Origin: Rhabditophanes sp. KR3021
Taxonomy: Eukaryota; Nematoda; Chromadorea; Rhabditida; Alloionematidae
Assembly (NCBI GenBank): GCA_963281155.1
Contig: CAUJLY010000001.1
Span: 2,046,001-2,110,000, forward strand
Length of the DNA stretch: 64,000 bases
Direction: 5' to 3'
The translations under genes and the position numbers were made by a program. The notes beneath the pieces are model-generated. The model worked only from the letters and a program-made list of their open reading frames with translations. It was not told where the DNA came from and ran no database searches. Shown piece by piece: positions 21,774 through 34,986 of the stretch (position 1 is the first letter of the stretch; every line of letters begins with the position of its first letter).

Positions 21774-24700
21774 TTATAAAATACTTGCTGTACAAGATTT
21801 AGGCAAGTTTGTGATATTGCGCGTATTCAACCCTTCTTGGAGAACAACTATTTCATCAAAAGGACTGACATAATAATAAGCTTCGTGAGCTGTCTTAGTA
21901 TAGTGCAAGGAGTTGATTTTACCAAGTAGAGCAATGAATTTGTTAGGTTCGTATTTGTCAAGACATACAGCTTCTTTCGGAATAATAACTTTGAGGTCAG
22001 TTACTGAACTGTCAATACAGAAAGTATTTGCATTAACGTGTATCCTTAATTGCTTAAAGTTTTGCGAATTCAATGTAATATCTTCGACACTTTCAATTTG
22101 TCCTGATAATATGAAGCTATTTGGGATACGAATTTTTTCAAGAATCCAATCTTGAAACGCGAAGTCACTTAAAATTCCTGGACACACATTACTCATACTC
22201 TTGGCTTCAGTACATGCACAAAAATTGACATCTACCATGCACATAAAGCTAATTTGTTTAGCCTCCGACGTATCATTACCAATGTCATCAAACCATTGTT
22301 TTTGCAAAACAACTCCATCAGTATCGCTTAATTCAATAGAAATATGGCTTTTTGAAGTTTCTCTTGTAGAAATGATTGAGTGATTAATGTTATAACAAAT
22401 TTTCTTAACAGAAATATCTCTTAATTCAATTCTGAATTGGACAGCCATTTGGGACTTAAAGACTCCACTAATCCGTTCAACGTCAGTATCATCCGATTCA
22501 ATGCTTTCTTTAATGATGTCGTAATTGTCGTAAGGTGTTTGTTTTACTTGAATGTATTTTCTAGACTTGTCGGCAGGAATTGAAATGCATACTTTTTGAG
22601 AAATTTTGCCAGTCATAAAATCTACCTGAGATTGTTGTAAGTTGACTGTGAAGTTTGATTTAATTTCGGCTCTCGTATTTGCATTTCGTAGATTTACTGT
22701 CTTTAATGTAACAAATGAAATTCCCTTTCCTTTCGAAGTTAAAGTCACTTCAGTTATATTTTTAGGTAAATACAGAATATTGGAGTGCCCACTTCTTTTG
22801 AATCTCAACTTAGTATTTTGGTATGAAACTTCAACTTCAGGTTGCTGTTCTTCGGAGAAATGTTCGACAGTTTCCAAATATTGATAAATAGCTTTTTCTT
22901 GAAACAACACAGTCAAGGATTTAAGCATATCTTTTCTATTAATTTTCTTTTGGAGCATTAGCCAGTTTACTTGATCTTTTGGATCTAATGTTTTATGGTT
23001 TGTAATATTATTTAAGCCATTTAGAATAGACAAAAGACCCAATGAATTAAAGAGAACAGTGTCTTCATTTGACAAGACAGAATGACTTTGAATGTCTTCA
23101 AAATGAGTAGAAAACCAAGGAACAGCATTTTGTGATGTAGTTGATTTATTTATCAAATTATCCCAGTAGTCCCGATTAACTAGAAATTCACTAACTTTCG
23201 ATGAAGAAGTAACCAATGCAGTCAAAATAGGATCTTTAAACTCATTAAATTCATCGAAAATAACGGCTTTAAATTCGTAAAATAAATTATCAAATTGGCC
23301 AATCTTTTTTGCGCATGAACTATTCATATGAAGATATAAAAACTTCAAGAACCACTTTTTGTTTTCCCCATTCGCATATTTCTCTTCAGTGTGTGGGACA
23401 AAAACATTTTCAATAATTCCTTTTCTCATTACTCTTGTTGCAAATTTAATTAAACTGGGAATACTAAAATAAATTTCACCATCAATTGATGAATCACACA
23501 AAAGAATGGTTCCCAAGATTGTATAATACAGGCTGTCATTGTCTTCTCGCTCAGTAAAATTCTCCGAATCAAATTTGTACATTTCATCAAGGAATTTAAC
23601 AAATGAACATTCTCCATTTTTACATGAATAATGTTTCTTTAATTGAGCTAATAGAACTTTTAACTCATCATTTAAAGCAGAAATTATTTCTGGATCTTTG
23701 TTAAGAAATTCTTTTGCATTTCTATTTGAACTATTTGGCATTTTATCAAGAAAAGATTTTTTATAGATTCTAGGAGCAAGTTCATTAATTACTTCGTAAA
23801 TATTGAATTTCTCAGTGTATGCATTCTGACTGTTTTCTTGTTCTGTTTTTTGATCGACTGCATCTGTTAGGTACGAAAAACGTGATAAAATCAAAGCTAC
23901 ATTTTCCACATTCTCATTTCTTAACAATTCAATTTTTGTCTCTAATACACCATAATTTTGAGGAGTCTCAGTAATCTTAAAAGCATTTTCTTTATCTACA
24001 TTTTCATAAAGTAAATCTCTCTGAATTGTATTCATAGGATCCAAACTAATGCCCGTTTCGAGAGTATAAGTTTCTAAATCAGACAACACTTTGACAGGAA
24101 CTGAAATTGAGTCAATTATTTTGCCTTGGGTACAATGGAATGTTGAAAACATATCAATTTCTTCATCAGTCAACTGTCTTAATTCTAGAGTAACGTTTTC
24201 AGCCAAACTTTCTTTGAAGAACATAACCACAACTTCTTTGCTGTACATTTGGTTATTTGAAGTGGTAACTTTGAAATGATTATTTACGGCGTTAATTCCA
24301 TCATCACTTCCGTGGTCTCCGCAAGCATTTAAGCTTACATTTCCATAACAAAGATACATCTAAAAAGCTATATAAGAAGTAATTAGAGAATTAATAACTT
24401 ACATTGGGAAAACCTTCTCCCTTCAAACTATGAACAGTAACAGGAAACCTAATTTCTTTCTTAACTCTCACAATTTTTGGAATCTCACTCATTTCAATTA
24501 AATAGTCTTTTTGGACTTTAACTTTGGCAATTTTTTCTCCTTTACAAACTCTTAAATCACCATGTTTCCAAAAGTATGAATCAAATACCCATGTAGTCAC
24601 TGAATGCGGAGGTGGTATGTCTAAGTCTTTAAAACTGATATTTGAACCATCGCCCAATTCATATTCTTTAAATATCCAAACTTCAGGGAAAAGATATCTC

Positions 24701-26820
24701 ATCAAATTAGTTTCCACACCTTCATTGACATACCCTTTATTAGTTTGAATTGAATTGGAATCACCGTTTTCTTGTTTATTAATCATAGATTGTGATGGAA
24801 CAGCTGTATTTTTACTACTCGTTTTGGATTTCCTTAACCAGCCAAACCCTGCTTTATTCACCTCTGGTTTTTTAATCTTATTATAACCAAATCTAGCAGC
24901 TTCCACACAATCCTTAGAAAGACGAACAAATGGATTCAAATGCTGCTTTTGTTTTCCTTCCAAAATTTTTGAATTACCACATCGAGTTTTAAAAAAGTGA
25001 TAGAAACTATTAAAAGCTTTCGCCTTTAAATATTTATGACTAGGCTTTGAGTTGAAAGTTCCACTAAAATGCGACAAATCCCAATAAGTATCTCTCTTGT
25101 TCTCATCTTTTTCTCCGATAATTCTTAGCCTGTGATCACTAGCTCTAACTAAAACTACCCCATTGTTTTGTCCTGCAATACTAAATGAAACATTTTCATT
25201 GATATAAATAGATTCTTTTTGAATGCGCACACCCTTATCATTGTTTTCACAAGTATCCTTCACGAAAAATAACTGCAAATCAAAAAACGTTTCATTAGAA
25301 GGATCAAAAATGATAAACTGATTTTGTCCTATCATTCTTCTATCAATTTCAAATATGATTTTCTTTTCTGAATTCATATCTAGCTCTTCATATCGAACAA
25401 GCGCTGAATTTTCATTGATAATCATCCAAATTTGTTTAGAGCTCGCGAATTTGTCATTGAAGAAGATTGTATGATAGCTGCCCACATTTAATTTGACATC
25501 TAATCTATTTGTTCTGGTCTTAAGATCTAATAGAGATAGAATTGGCTTGTAATTATCAACTAGTGGTAAATAAATTCTTGATTTGTTTCCATATTGATGT
25601 GTATATCCATGGACGCTGAAGACGTCGCACTTTTGAGTAGTACTGAAAAAAACAATATCCGAATACGTTTTCCCCCATCTTTCAACAGGTCTGCTTTCAA
25701 TAAATTTATCATCATCTCCACACGATAGCACAACCGTAATCTCTCTTTGCCCACTCATGACATATTCGTTTAAAGTCTTCAAAGTGACTCCAATTTCTTT
25801 TCCTTCACTAGGTACAAAAGGCCTCAATGGAATAATTTCATAAAAGTCCTCATCAAAATTAAATGAAACTGTGTGATACTTAATTTTATGAGAATTGCCG
25901 TCAGTTACAGTTGCTTTGAAAATATTAGAATCATATCTCACAGAAGGTCCTTGATTAAATAGATCTACTTCCGTAAATACTCCAGTAAAATTAAGACAAG
26001 TTATTAAAACGTTTTCAGATTTGTCAGCATTAATTATAGAAATTTCTAATTTACCATGGACTGGCATTGAATTAGAGTAGATAGAAACAACAGTGAAGTT
26101 CGCTGAATATTTGATTTGAGTTGGTTCGACTTTGAAGGAGACTAACATGGACTCGAGGGATTGCTTGTTTACTAGAAATGTTGCTTCAAAATGGTGGGAA
26201 GGAATATTTTCGGATTGATACGGAAATACTTTGACTGACCAGATTCCTTCGGCATCGACAGTTTCTTTCAAATCAAATTTGTATTCATAAAATTTTAAGT
26301 GCAAAGACTTCGAAATTAAAATATTCTTTTCAATTTTGTTGTGTTTTGGATCTTGGAAAACTAATTTCAGCTTATCTGTGTATTCCGTGCCATCCTTCAA
26401 TATAGGTAAGAACTTAAAAGTAACAATTTCATCTTCTCTGTACGCTTTTTTATCACTTTCTATAAAAATAGAGTTGATATCCACTCCCGAATAAAGTTCG
26501 AAGGCGGATACAGGCATACCACTGCACGATATCTTAAAATCATACTGTATTTCAGCACCATCAAATGCGAAATTTAAATAATTTGAAAGCCTGTTTTGAA
26601 TTATTTGTTGTTGTCCTTTCATAATTATAGTTCCACTCTTGTTAGATATTTCGTAAAAAAGGATGTCATCCTTGCAATGTTGAATTTGAAAGACTGTTAT
26701 ATTAAAGCGTTGGTTGATTGGAACGAACTCGGGCGTAATCACAAATAACTCATTGGCTTGTGCGCACTTAGTTGTTAATAAAACGAAAAAAAGAAATATG
26801 ATTGGCAAATGATTGACCAT
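21774..26820 (-). CDS. Complement C3/alpha-2-macroglobulin family protein, thioester-less, copy 1 (1667 aa)
   Basis: Exons 26820-24403 and 24359-21774, with a 43-nt phase-0 intron. The secreted thioester-protein family covers microbes or traps proteases. Seen here: a signal peptide (about 1-22); macroglobulin domains including the MG2 hallmark S-I-F-I-E-S-D-K-K-A-Y-R at 117-128; a basic linker at about 630-690; an F-P-E-V-W block and P-P-H-S-V-T-T-W at about 737-744, as after the anaphylatoxin region of C3; a helical region equivalent to the thioester domain at about 950-1180; and a C-terminal C345C/netrin domain from the C-A-C at 1520. No G-C-G-E-Q thioester motif exists anywhere, so covalent attachment to targets is not expected; vertebrate C5 has also lost it. 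The netrin domain favours C3/C5 over plain macroglobulin. The gene is paired with copy 2. Confidence 0.88.
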
Positions 26821-28277
26821 TTTAAAACGTTTGATTCATAAATGTCTATAAATAAATCGTATGATGAGTAAAAAATTAAGTAATAAATAACGAAATGGAT
26901 AAAAAATATCCTGTTAAGTGTACAATTATATTTTTTATCTAAACATTTGCTACCCTGTAATTAGACTATGAATAGTTCAGTAAATATCTAAGGATCACAA
27001 CTCGTAGTAATTGGGATAAGAATTGGTATCTGTTTATTTTTTTAAATTGAATATTGCATTAATCTTGGTTTAAAAGCAAAATATTGAGGTATATGACGAA
27101 TATGACGCATAAATAACTGACTCATCTTCGGGTAAATAATAGTCATTGCAAAAGTTACTACCTTGTTTTTGAGAGTAAAAAATGAGTTGTCAACATATTA
27201 ATCAATTAATCAAATGCCAATTTGCAAACAAGAGCATTACATATCTTATCTGATCAACTACTGCTTAACAAAAAAGAAGTAATTTTGTATGAGTATTTAT
27301 TCCCGCATTATAGTCAGTATTTATTATAATAAGTTTTAAATATAAAATAGGTTGAAGCAAAATGTTTGAGCTGTTGGCAAATTCTAAGAATTCAAAATTG
27401 TCATAGAAATATGATTGAATTTAGCAAAAACAGTACTGTTAATAACAATAGAGAGTTTTGCTCAGTTAAAGAAAATTACTAAAATGGATAATTGTAGCAG
27501 TACTACAACCCTGGTATATTCACCTTGAAAAATGGTCTCGAAGGGATAAAAATGGACTCAACAATTCTATGGAAGTTACTAATTTTAAGGAAAAATATAA
27601 AAGTTGCCGATTAACAGCACTGAAACAACTTAAAAGACCTTGTTTCAATCAAATAATATTGAAATAGCTCGTTCTATTAAAAAAAGTGTTACAATATAGT
27701 TTCTGTATTTACTTACAATGATAATTCCATAAATCACCTTTTACTATGAGATCATAGTCACCGACTGTTAAGCCTGAAAACTAATGTTGAGATTGCTTGA
27801 ACCACCAAAATTTGAGTAAATTTCTTTCCATCCTTTTGTTAATTTGGCCTGAGCATGTTATGAATATTTTAAACTGTTATAAACAATTTATCCAAGTGAA
27901 AAAACGACTGTGCGATTCATTAAGAAAAAATATATATAAATGTATCATTAACTTAAGATCTGGATTTCGCTCTAAAGAAGTAATTTAAAGTAATACATAT
28001 GAAAGTTATACACTTTTAAAAACTCGATATTTTCTTAATTAGATCAACAAACGTTAACTTGAAATTCAAACAATGTATTTTCACGTAGGGCAAATAAAAA
28101 TATGAATTCAAATTATTGCAATTGATTCTCTCAATACTTTTAATAATATGTCAATGTTTCCCAAAATAGAGAACAAAGGAATTAGTAAAATATTTATACC
28201 AATTATACATGTTTAAAATGCAATAAAAGAATAATTAAAGTAATGGTATTTTTGACCCGAAATAAACATATTAAAAA
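26821..28277. other. Upstream region of complement-like copy 1
   Basis: The first roughly 540 nt match the upstream region of copy 2, with shared blocks such as TTAAGTGTACA and ATATGACG. The remainder is unique AT-rich sequence. The plus-strand frame at 27797-27988 is not considered coding. Confidence 0.5.
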
Positions 28278-31200
28278 TTATTCAATGATTGGTCTACAAG
28301 ATTCAGGCAATTTTGCAATTTTGCTTGTTTTCCATTCTTCTTCTAGAGCAACCATTTCATCAAGAGGACCGACATAATAATATGCTTCATGAGCTGTTTT
28401 GGTGTAGTGAATGTAATCAAATTTGCCAAGTAGAGCAATAAATGTTCTGACTTTGTATTTTTCAGGGCATAAAGCAGCTTCTTTCGGGACAATGACTTTG
28501 AGGTCAGTTATTGAACTATCAATACAGAAATGATTTGCTTTAACGTTTATTCTAAATTGTATGAAGTGTTGTGAATTAATTGTAGTTTGTTCGACGCTTT
28601 CGATCTTTCCAGATAATATAAAACTATTTGGGATACGAATTTTTTCAAGAATCCAATCTTGAAACGCGAAGTCACTTAAAATTCCTGGACACACATTACT
28701 CATACTCTTGGCTTCAGTACATGCACAAAAATTGACATCTACCATGCACATAAAGCTAATTTGTTTAGCCTCTGACGTATCATTACCAATTTCATCAAAC
28801 CATTGCTTTTGCAAAACAACTCCATCAGTATCACTTAATTCAATAGAAATATGGCTTCTTGAAGTTTCTCTTGTAGAAATGATTGAGTGATTAATGTTAT
28901 AACAAATTTTCGTAACAGAAATATCTCTTAATTCAATTCTGAATTGGACAGCTATTTGTGACTTAAAGATTCCACTAATCCATCCAACGTTAGTATCATT
29001 CGATTTAATGCTTTCTTTAATGATATCATAATTGTCGTAAGGTGTTTGTTTTATTTGAATGTACTTTTTGGATTTTCCTACTGAAGAGGCCAAATCTTGC
29101 GAGGGAATTGAAATGCATACTACTTGAAAGATTTCACCAGCTAACCAATGTTTAACAGAGTTTAATTCTATTGTGAAGTTTGATTTAATTTCCTTTGTCA
29201 TATTTGCACTCCGTAGATTTTCTGTTTTTAAGGAAACAAATGAAAGCCCCTTTCCTTTCGACGTTAAAGTCACTTCAGTTATATTTTTAGGTAAATACAG
29301 AATATTGGAGTGCCCACTTCTTTTGAATCCCAACTTAGTATTTTGGTATGAAACTTCAACTTCAGGTTGCTGTTCTTCGGAGAAATTTTCGTCAGTTTCC
29401 AAATATTGATAAATAGCTTTTTCTTGAAACAACACAGTTAAGGATTTAAGCATATCTTTTCTATTAATTTTCTTTTGGAGCATCAGCCAATTTACTTGAT
29501 CTTTTGGATCTAATGTTTTGTAGGTTGTGATGTAATTAAAACCTTTCTGAACGCATAAAAGACCTAATGAATTCAATAAAACAGTATCTTCGTTTGACAA
29601 GACTTGGGGATTTTTAAAATTGTTGAAGCTACCAATAACGGTACAGTTAGGTGAAAACCAAGGAACTGCCTTTTTCTTTGTAGTTAAATTGCATTTCAAC
29701 ATACTCCAAAACTCTTTACTTCTTGGAAATTCGCCTATTTTCAAAGACGAAGTGACTAAGGCAGTTAAAATAGGATCTACGTCCTCATCAAAGTCACGGA
29801 AAATGGCATCTGTAAACTCGTCCAATAAACTACCAAATCGATCAATCTCCTTTTTGCATGAACTAATCATGTGAAGATATAAAAACTTCAAAAACCACTT
29901 TTTGTTTTCCCCCTTCGCATATTTCTCTTCGGTGTGTGGGACAAAAACATTTTCAATAATTCCTTTTCTCATTACTCTTGTTGCAAATTTAATTAAACTG
30001 GGAATACTAAAATCAATGTTATCATTAAAAGACGCATCACACATAAGAATAGTTCCCAAGATTGTATAATACAGGTTGTCATTGTCTTCTCGCTCGGTAA
30101 AACTCTCCGAATCAAATTTGTACATTTTATCAAGGAATTTAACAAATGAACATTCTCCATTTCTACACGAATGATGCTTCTTTAATTGAGCTAATAGAAC
30201 TGTTAACTCATCACTTAAACCAGACATTATTTCTGGATCTTTCTTAAGGAGTTCAGCTACATTCTCATTTCCATCATTTAGCATTTTATCAAGAAAAGAT
30301 TTCTTATAGATTCTAGGAGCAAGTTCATGTATTACTTCGTAAATATTGAATTTTTCAGTGTACGCATTCTGGCTGTTTTCTTGTTTAGTTATTTTGTCGC
30401 CTATATTAGTAATGTAAGAAAAACTTGATAAAATCAAGGCTACATTTTGTACATTCTCTCGTTTCAATAATTTAATTTTTGTTTCTAACAAGCCAGGATT
30501 TTTACGACTTTCAGTAACTTCAAATGCATTTGTTTTGTCTGTATTTTTATAAAGCAAATCTCTGTCAATTATATTCATGGGATTCAAACTAACACCCGTT
30601 TCAAGAGTAAATGTTTCTAAATTAGACAACACTTTGACAGGAACTGAAATTGAGTCAATTACTTTGCCTTGGGTACAATGGAATGTTGAAAACATATCAA
30701 TTTCTATATCAGTCAACTGTCTTAATTCTAGAGTAACGTTTTCAGCCAAATTTTCTTTGAAGAACATAACCACTACTTCTTTGCTGTATATTTTGTTATT
30801 TGAGGTGGTAATTTTGAAATGATTATTAATGTCGTTATCTGGATTATCAATTCCTTTGTTTCCACAAACATTCAAGCTTACATTTCCAAAACAAAGAAAC
30901 ATCTGAAAAATATTATGAATTAATCAAAAGGTATTTAAAGAAGTGAATAGGAGAATTTTGAACGTACGTTGTTAAAACCCTCTCCCTTCAAACTATGAAT
31001 AGTAACAGGAAATTTAACTTCACTTTTAACTCTGACAATCTTTGGAATTTCACTTATTTCAATGGAATAATCTTTTTTAACTGTAACTTTAGGAATCCTA
31101 TCTCCTTTACAAACTCTCAAATCGTTCTGTTTCCAAAAGTATGAATCAAATATCCATGAAGTGACTGAATGAGGAGGTCTTAATTTTAATTCTTTAACAC

Positions 31201-33376
31201 CACCACTTGAGGAACCTAATTCATATTCTTCAAATAACCAAACTTCGGGGAAAAGATATCTTATCGAACTAGCTTCCATATCTTGCTCGATTTGTCCGAC
31301 ATCAGCTTGAATTAAATTGGTATCGACGCTTTCGCGATTATAAGTTATGGCAGCAAATCCACTCCCACCTCCTTTTCCACTACCACTTTTTCTACCTGTA
31401 AAACTTGCAAATTGAATCCTTTGTTCTTCCTTTTTATTATAACCAATTCTAGCAGCTTCCACACAATCCTTAGAAAGACGAACAAATGAATTCAAATGCT
31501 GCTTCTGTTTTTCTTTCACAATTTTTGAATTACCACATTGTGTTTTAAAAAAGTGATAAAAACTTTCAAAAGCTTTAAACTTTAAATACTTATGACTAGC
31601 TTTTGATTTAAAAGTCCCATTAAAATGAGACAAATCCCAATAAGTATCTCTCTTGCTCTCATCTTTTTCTCCGATAATTCTTAGCCTGTGATCACTAGCT
31701 TTAATTAAAGCTACTCCGTTTGAATCACCTCTAATTGCTAATGACACCTTTTCATTAATATAAATAGATTCTTTTTGAATGCGCACACCCTTATCATTGT
31801 TTTCACAAGTATCCTTCACGAAAAATAACTGCATATCAAACAATTTTTCATTGGAAGGATCGAAAATAATAAACTGATTTTGTCCTATCATGCTACTATC
31901 AATTTCGAATTTAATTTCCTTTTCCGAATTCATAACCAAGTCTTCGATTCGGAGGAGCTTAGAGTTTTCATTGATAATCATCCAGTTTTGTTCCAAGCTC
32001 GCGAATGCGTCATTGTAAAAGATGGTATGATAGCTGCCCACGTTTAATTTGACATCTAATCTATTTGTTCTGGTCTTAAGATCTAATAGAGATAGAATTG
32101 GCTTGTAATTATCAACTAGTGGTAAATAAATTCTTGATTTGTTTCCATATTGATGTGTATATCCATGGACGCTGAAGACGTTGCACTTTTGAGTAGTACT
32201 GAAAAAAACAATATCCGAATACCTTTTCCCCCATCTTTCAACAGGTCTGCTTTCAATAAATTTATCATCATCCCCACACGACAGCACAACTTTAATCTCT
32301 CTTTGGATTTTCATAATACCATCATTTAAAGTTTTCAAAACGACTGCAATTTCCTTCCCATCCTTAGTCCAAAAAGGTCTTAAGGGAATAATTTCATAAA
32401 ATTCATCGTCAAAATTGTAAGAGACTGTCTTGTGCTTAATTTTATTAGAATTACTGTCAGTTACAGTTGCTTTGAAACTAATGGAGTATAATCTTTCGTA
32501 GGGAGCTTCATTGAAATCAGTTACACGCGTAAATTCTCCAGTAAAATTGGTATTGGTGAATAAAACAGTTTCATGTTTGTTAGCGTCAATTTCAGAAATT
32601 TCTAATTTACCATGAACTGGCATTGAGTTAGAGTAGATGGCAATTACACGGAAATCAACGGAGTATTTGCTGCTAGTTGGTTCGACTTTGAAGAAGACTA
32701 ACATGGACTCGAGGGATTGCTTGTTTACTAGAAATGTTGCTTCAAAATGGTGGGAAGGAATATTTTCGGATTGATATGGAAATACTTTGACTGACCAGAT
32801 TCCTTCGGCATCGACAGTTTCTTTCAAATCAAATTTGTATTCATAAAATTTTAAGTGCAAAGACTTCGAAATTAAAATATTCTTTTCAATTTTGTTGTGT
32901 TTTGGATCTTGGAAAACTAATTTCAGCTTATCTGTGTATTCCGTACCATCCTTCAATATAGGTAAGAACTTAAAAGTAACAATCTCATCTGCTCTGTACG
33001 CTTTTTTATCACTTTCTATAAAAATAGAGTTGATATCCACTCCCGAATAAAGTTTGAAGGCTGATACAGGCATACCTCTGCAGGATACTTTAAAATGAAA
33101 CTGGCTTTCAGCATTACTTAATTTGAAATTAAAATAAGTAGAAAGTTTACTTGGAATGATTCGTTGATGTTTACTGTCAATGAGTAAGCTATTTTTGCTA
33201 AATATTTCGCAATTTATTAGATCGTTGGTGCAATGTTGAACTTGAAAGACTGTTATATTAAAGTGTTGGTTGATTGGCACGAATTCGGGTGTAACAATAA
33301 ATAACTCATTGGCTCTTGTACTTTTGTTTAACAACAAAATACCAGAAATCAAAAAGATTGGGAAAGGGTTAGTCAT
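28278..33376 (-). CDS. Complement C3/alpha-2-macroglobulin family protein, thioester-less, copy 2 (1677 aa)
   Basis: Exons 33376-30968 and 30902-28278. The intron is in the same place and phase as in copy 1 but is 65 nt long and ends in TTTTCAG. Domain order is the same: a signal peptide, macroglobulin domains with the S-D-K-K-A-Y-R MG2 motif, the P-P-H-S-V-T-S-W block, a helical thioester-domain remnant without G-C-G-E-Q, and a C-terminal C345C/netrin domain. Divergence from copy 1 is very uneven: near-identical blocks of a few hundred nucleotides alternate with clearly diverged ones (first 100 residues, linker near 640-700, parts of the helical domain). The linker differs most and is Gly/Ser-rich here. 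Both copies keep full-length frames, so both are likely under selection. Expression in gut or body cavity and an immune role are inferences. Confidence 0.88.
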
Positions 33377-34505
33377 ATCAAAAGGTTATACGCATAAATA
33401 TCTATAATAGAAAGTATATTAGTTGTGTGATTAGTAAAAAAGAAATTAATTAAAAATAACGGAAAGAAGATAAAACAAACGCTTAAGTGTACATTTATCT
33501 TTGATCATCTAACATTTGTCACATAGTAGTTAGTATATCAGTAGTTATCTAATGATCGCAAATAGACGTAATCGTAGTAGAAACTTACATTTTAATTTAG
33601 GTATAGAATCAATATGGGTTTAAAAGGAAAAAATTACTAATATGACGTATTTAAAACTGACTAATATCTAAGTAAATAATAATCATCCAAATGGAATTTA
33701 AAGGCAAAAGTTACAATGTTGTTTTTAGAATTAATTAAATGAATGATCAACCTTTAATAGCACATATGACGATTTTTAAATTAAGTAATACTTTTTGATC
33801 TAATCAACCATTTGGCAAAGAAGCACTCTTTTTATATTTTATGCTTATTAAATCAACTAATGTCATTTTGCTGAATTTTAATATAAAAAAGTGCAAGCAA
33901 AAAAGTTGAGTAGTTGGGTAGGGTTAAATTTATATACTAGAATAATAGTCGCTTAAAATTAGTTCAATTTAGTTTGTATTTGTACTAGTGTAAAGAGAGT
34001 TGATTAATTATTCACAATAAACATTTTTTTATGGTTTTAAAGGTGTTATTATTTATTTTAAAAGTTAAGAAATTATTACAAATACTCTTTAAAGCAATTA
34101 TATACTTTATTGCATCATAGCCCTTGGATCACTTGATTGATCAACAAATCAATTCCATACTAAAAAAGGGTCTTTTGTTATCAACAAAAATAAGTTAATA
34201 AAATGATAAATATATTGTGTGCATAAAGTAAAAAACCAAATGAATAATTTTATGTAAGATTAGCAAAGCAATAATTCTTTATCATAAGGTACTAATTTTT
34301 TCACGTCATGTTTTTTAATCGCCAGTTAATCTTGATAATTATTGTTTTGATTACAAGGATTTAATTAAAAAACCGTTGATTGATAATAAGTAGAACTTAT
34401 TCGTTGATAATCAAAGCCACTGACTGGTGCTGATTCGGAAAAAACCACTGATGCTTACGGCAGTAAAAATCAACTTCATAATATTGTTCAAAAATAACAT
34501 ACTCG
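33377..34505. other. Upstream region of complement-like copy 2
   Basis: About 550 nt of homology to the copy-1 upstream region, then AT-rich unique sequence. No gene was found before 34506. Confidence 0.5.
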
Positions 34506-34671
34506 TCATAGCTTTTTTAAACAAAGTTCCGCTTCCTCTTTTGCGCGTTCAGACATAATCTGCACCTGAATTAGTTTCCTTTCTTTGTGACGTTTTTAAT
34601 ACATCGTTCCATTTTGTCTTGATATTTGAAGCGGCGGAAGCACAGTCATCAAAAGATGACGAATACAAAAA
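34506..34671 (-). CDS. Possible terminal exons of a small unrecognised gene
   Basis: Two minus-strand exons fit well: 34671-34603, a 37-nt GTATTA...ATTCAG intron, then 34565-34506 ending in TGA. Together they encode about 42 residues with coding-like, partly helical Ala/Lys/Glu-rich composition (C-A-S-A-A-S-N-I-K then M-S-E-R-A-K-E-E-A-E-L). A TATAG acceptor precedes the first exon, with a GTAAGG donor 44 nt above it, but I could not place an upstream coding exon or ATG. It may be a gene remnant. Confidence 0.33.
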
Positions 34672-34986
34672 CTATAGTTTGAGCTGTTATTGAGGTTGAT
34701 ATTCAAACTCCTTACAAAGTAATTTTTGTTACTAAATAAAGTGCCAGATTATTCATTTTTGTGGTGAAAATAACAGAATAATGCACACTTAAGCTGAATT
34801 ATAAATAAAATGCGAACAACATTAAAAAGCAAAAGTTAAAGTCGTACTCATTTATTTAAATTTTTACAAAGATACAAACAAGCTACATACCAATAAAATA
34901 TTTCACGTAAATGGTTAGAAATAAATACCAAATTGAGCTAGTTAAAGAATTTTGATCACAACTTTGAATTAATTGTTTTTAGAATC
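34672..34986. other. Intergenic, 3' side of the SPSB gene
   Basis: AT-rich; may contain undetected upstream parts of the small frame at 34506-34671. Nothing else recognised. Confidence 0.4.

Larger units (their letters stand above)
21714..33930. repeat. Tandem duplication of a 5.6-kb unit carrying a complement-like gene
   Basis: The left copy spans about 21714-27360 and the right copy about 28230-33930. Coding sequence, the single intron position, about 500 nt of upstream sequence and the 3' flank (a shared CCCGAAATAAA block) all correspond, so promoter and gene were copied together. Between the copies (27361-28229) no homology was seen. Confidence 0.75.

Noticed and set aside
22201..22383. 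Conserved antisense frame also present at 28708-28890
   Set aside because: Its conservation follows from near-identical sense coding sequence of the duplicated complement-like genes.
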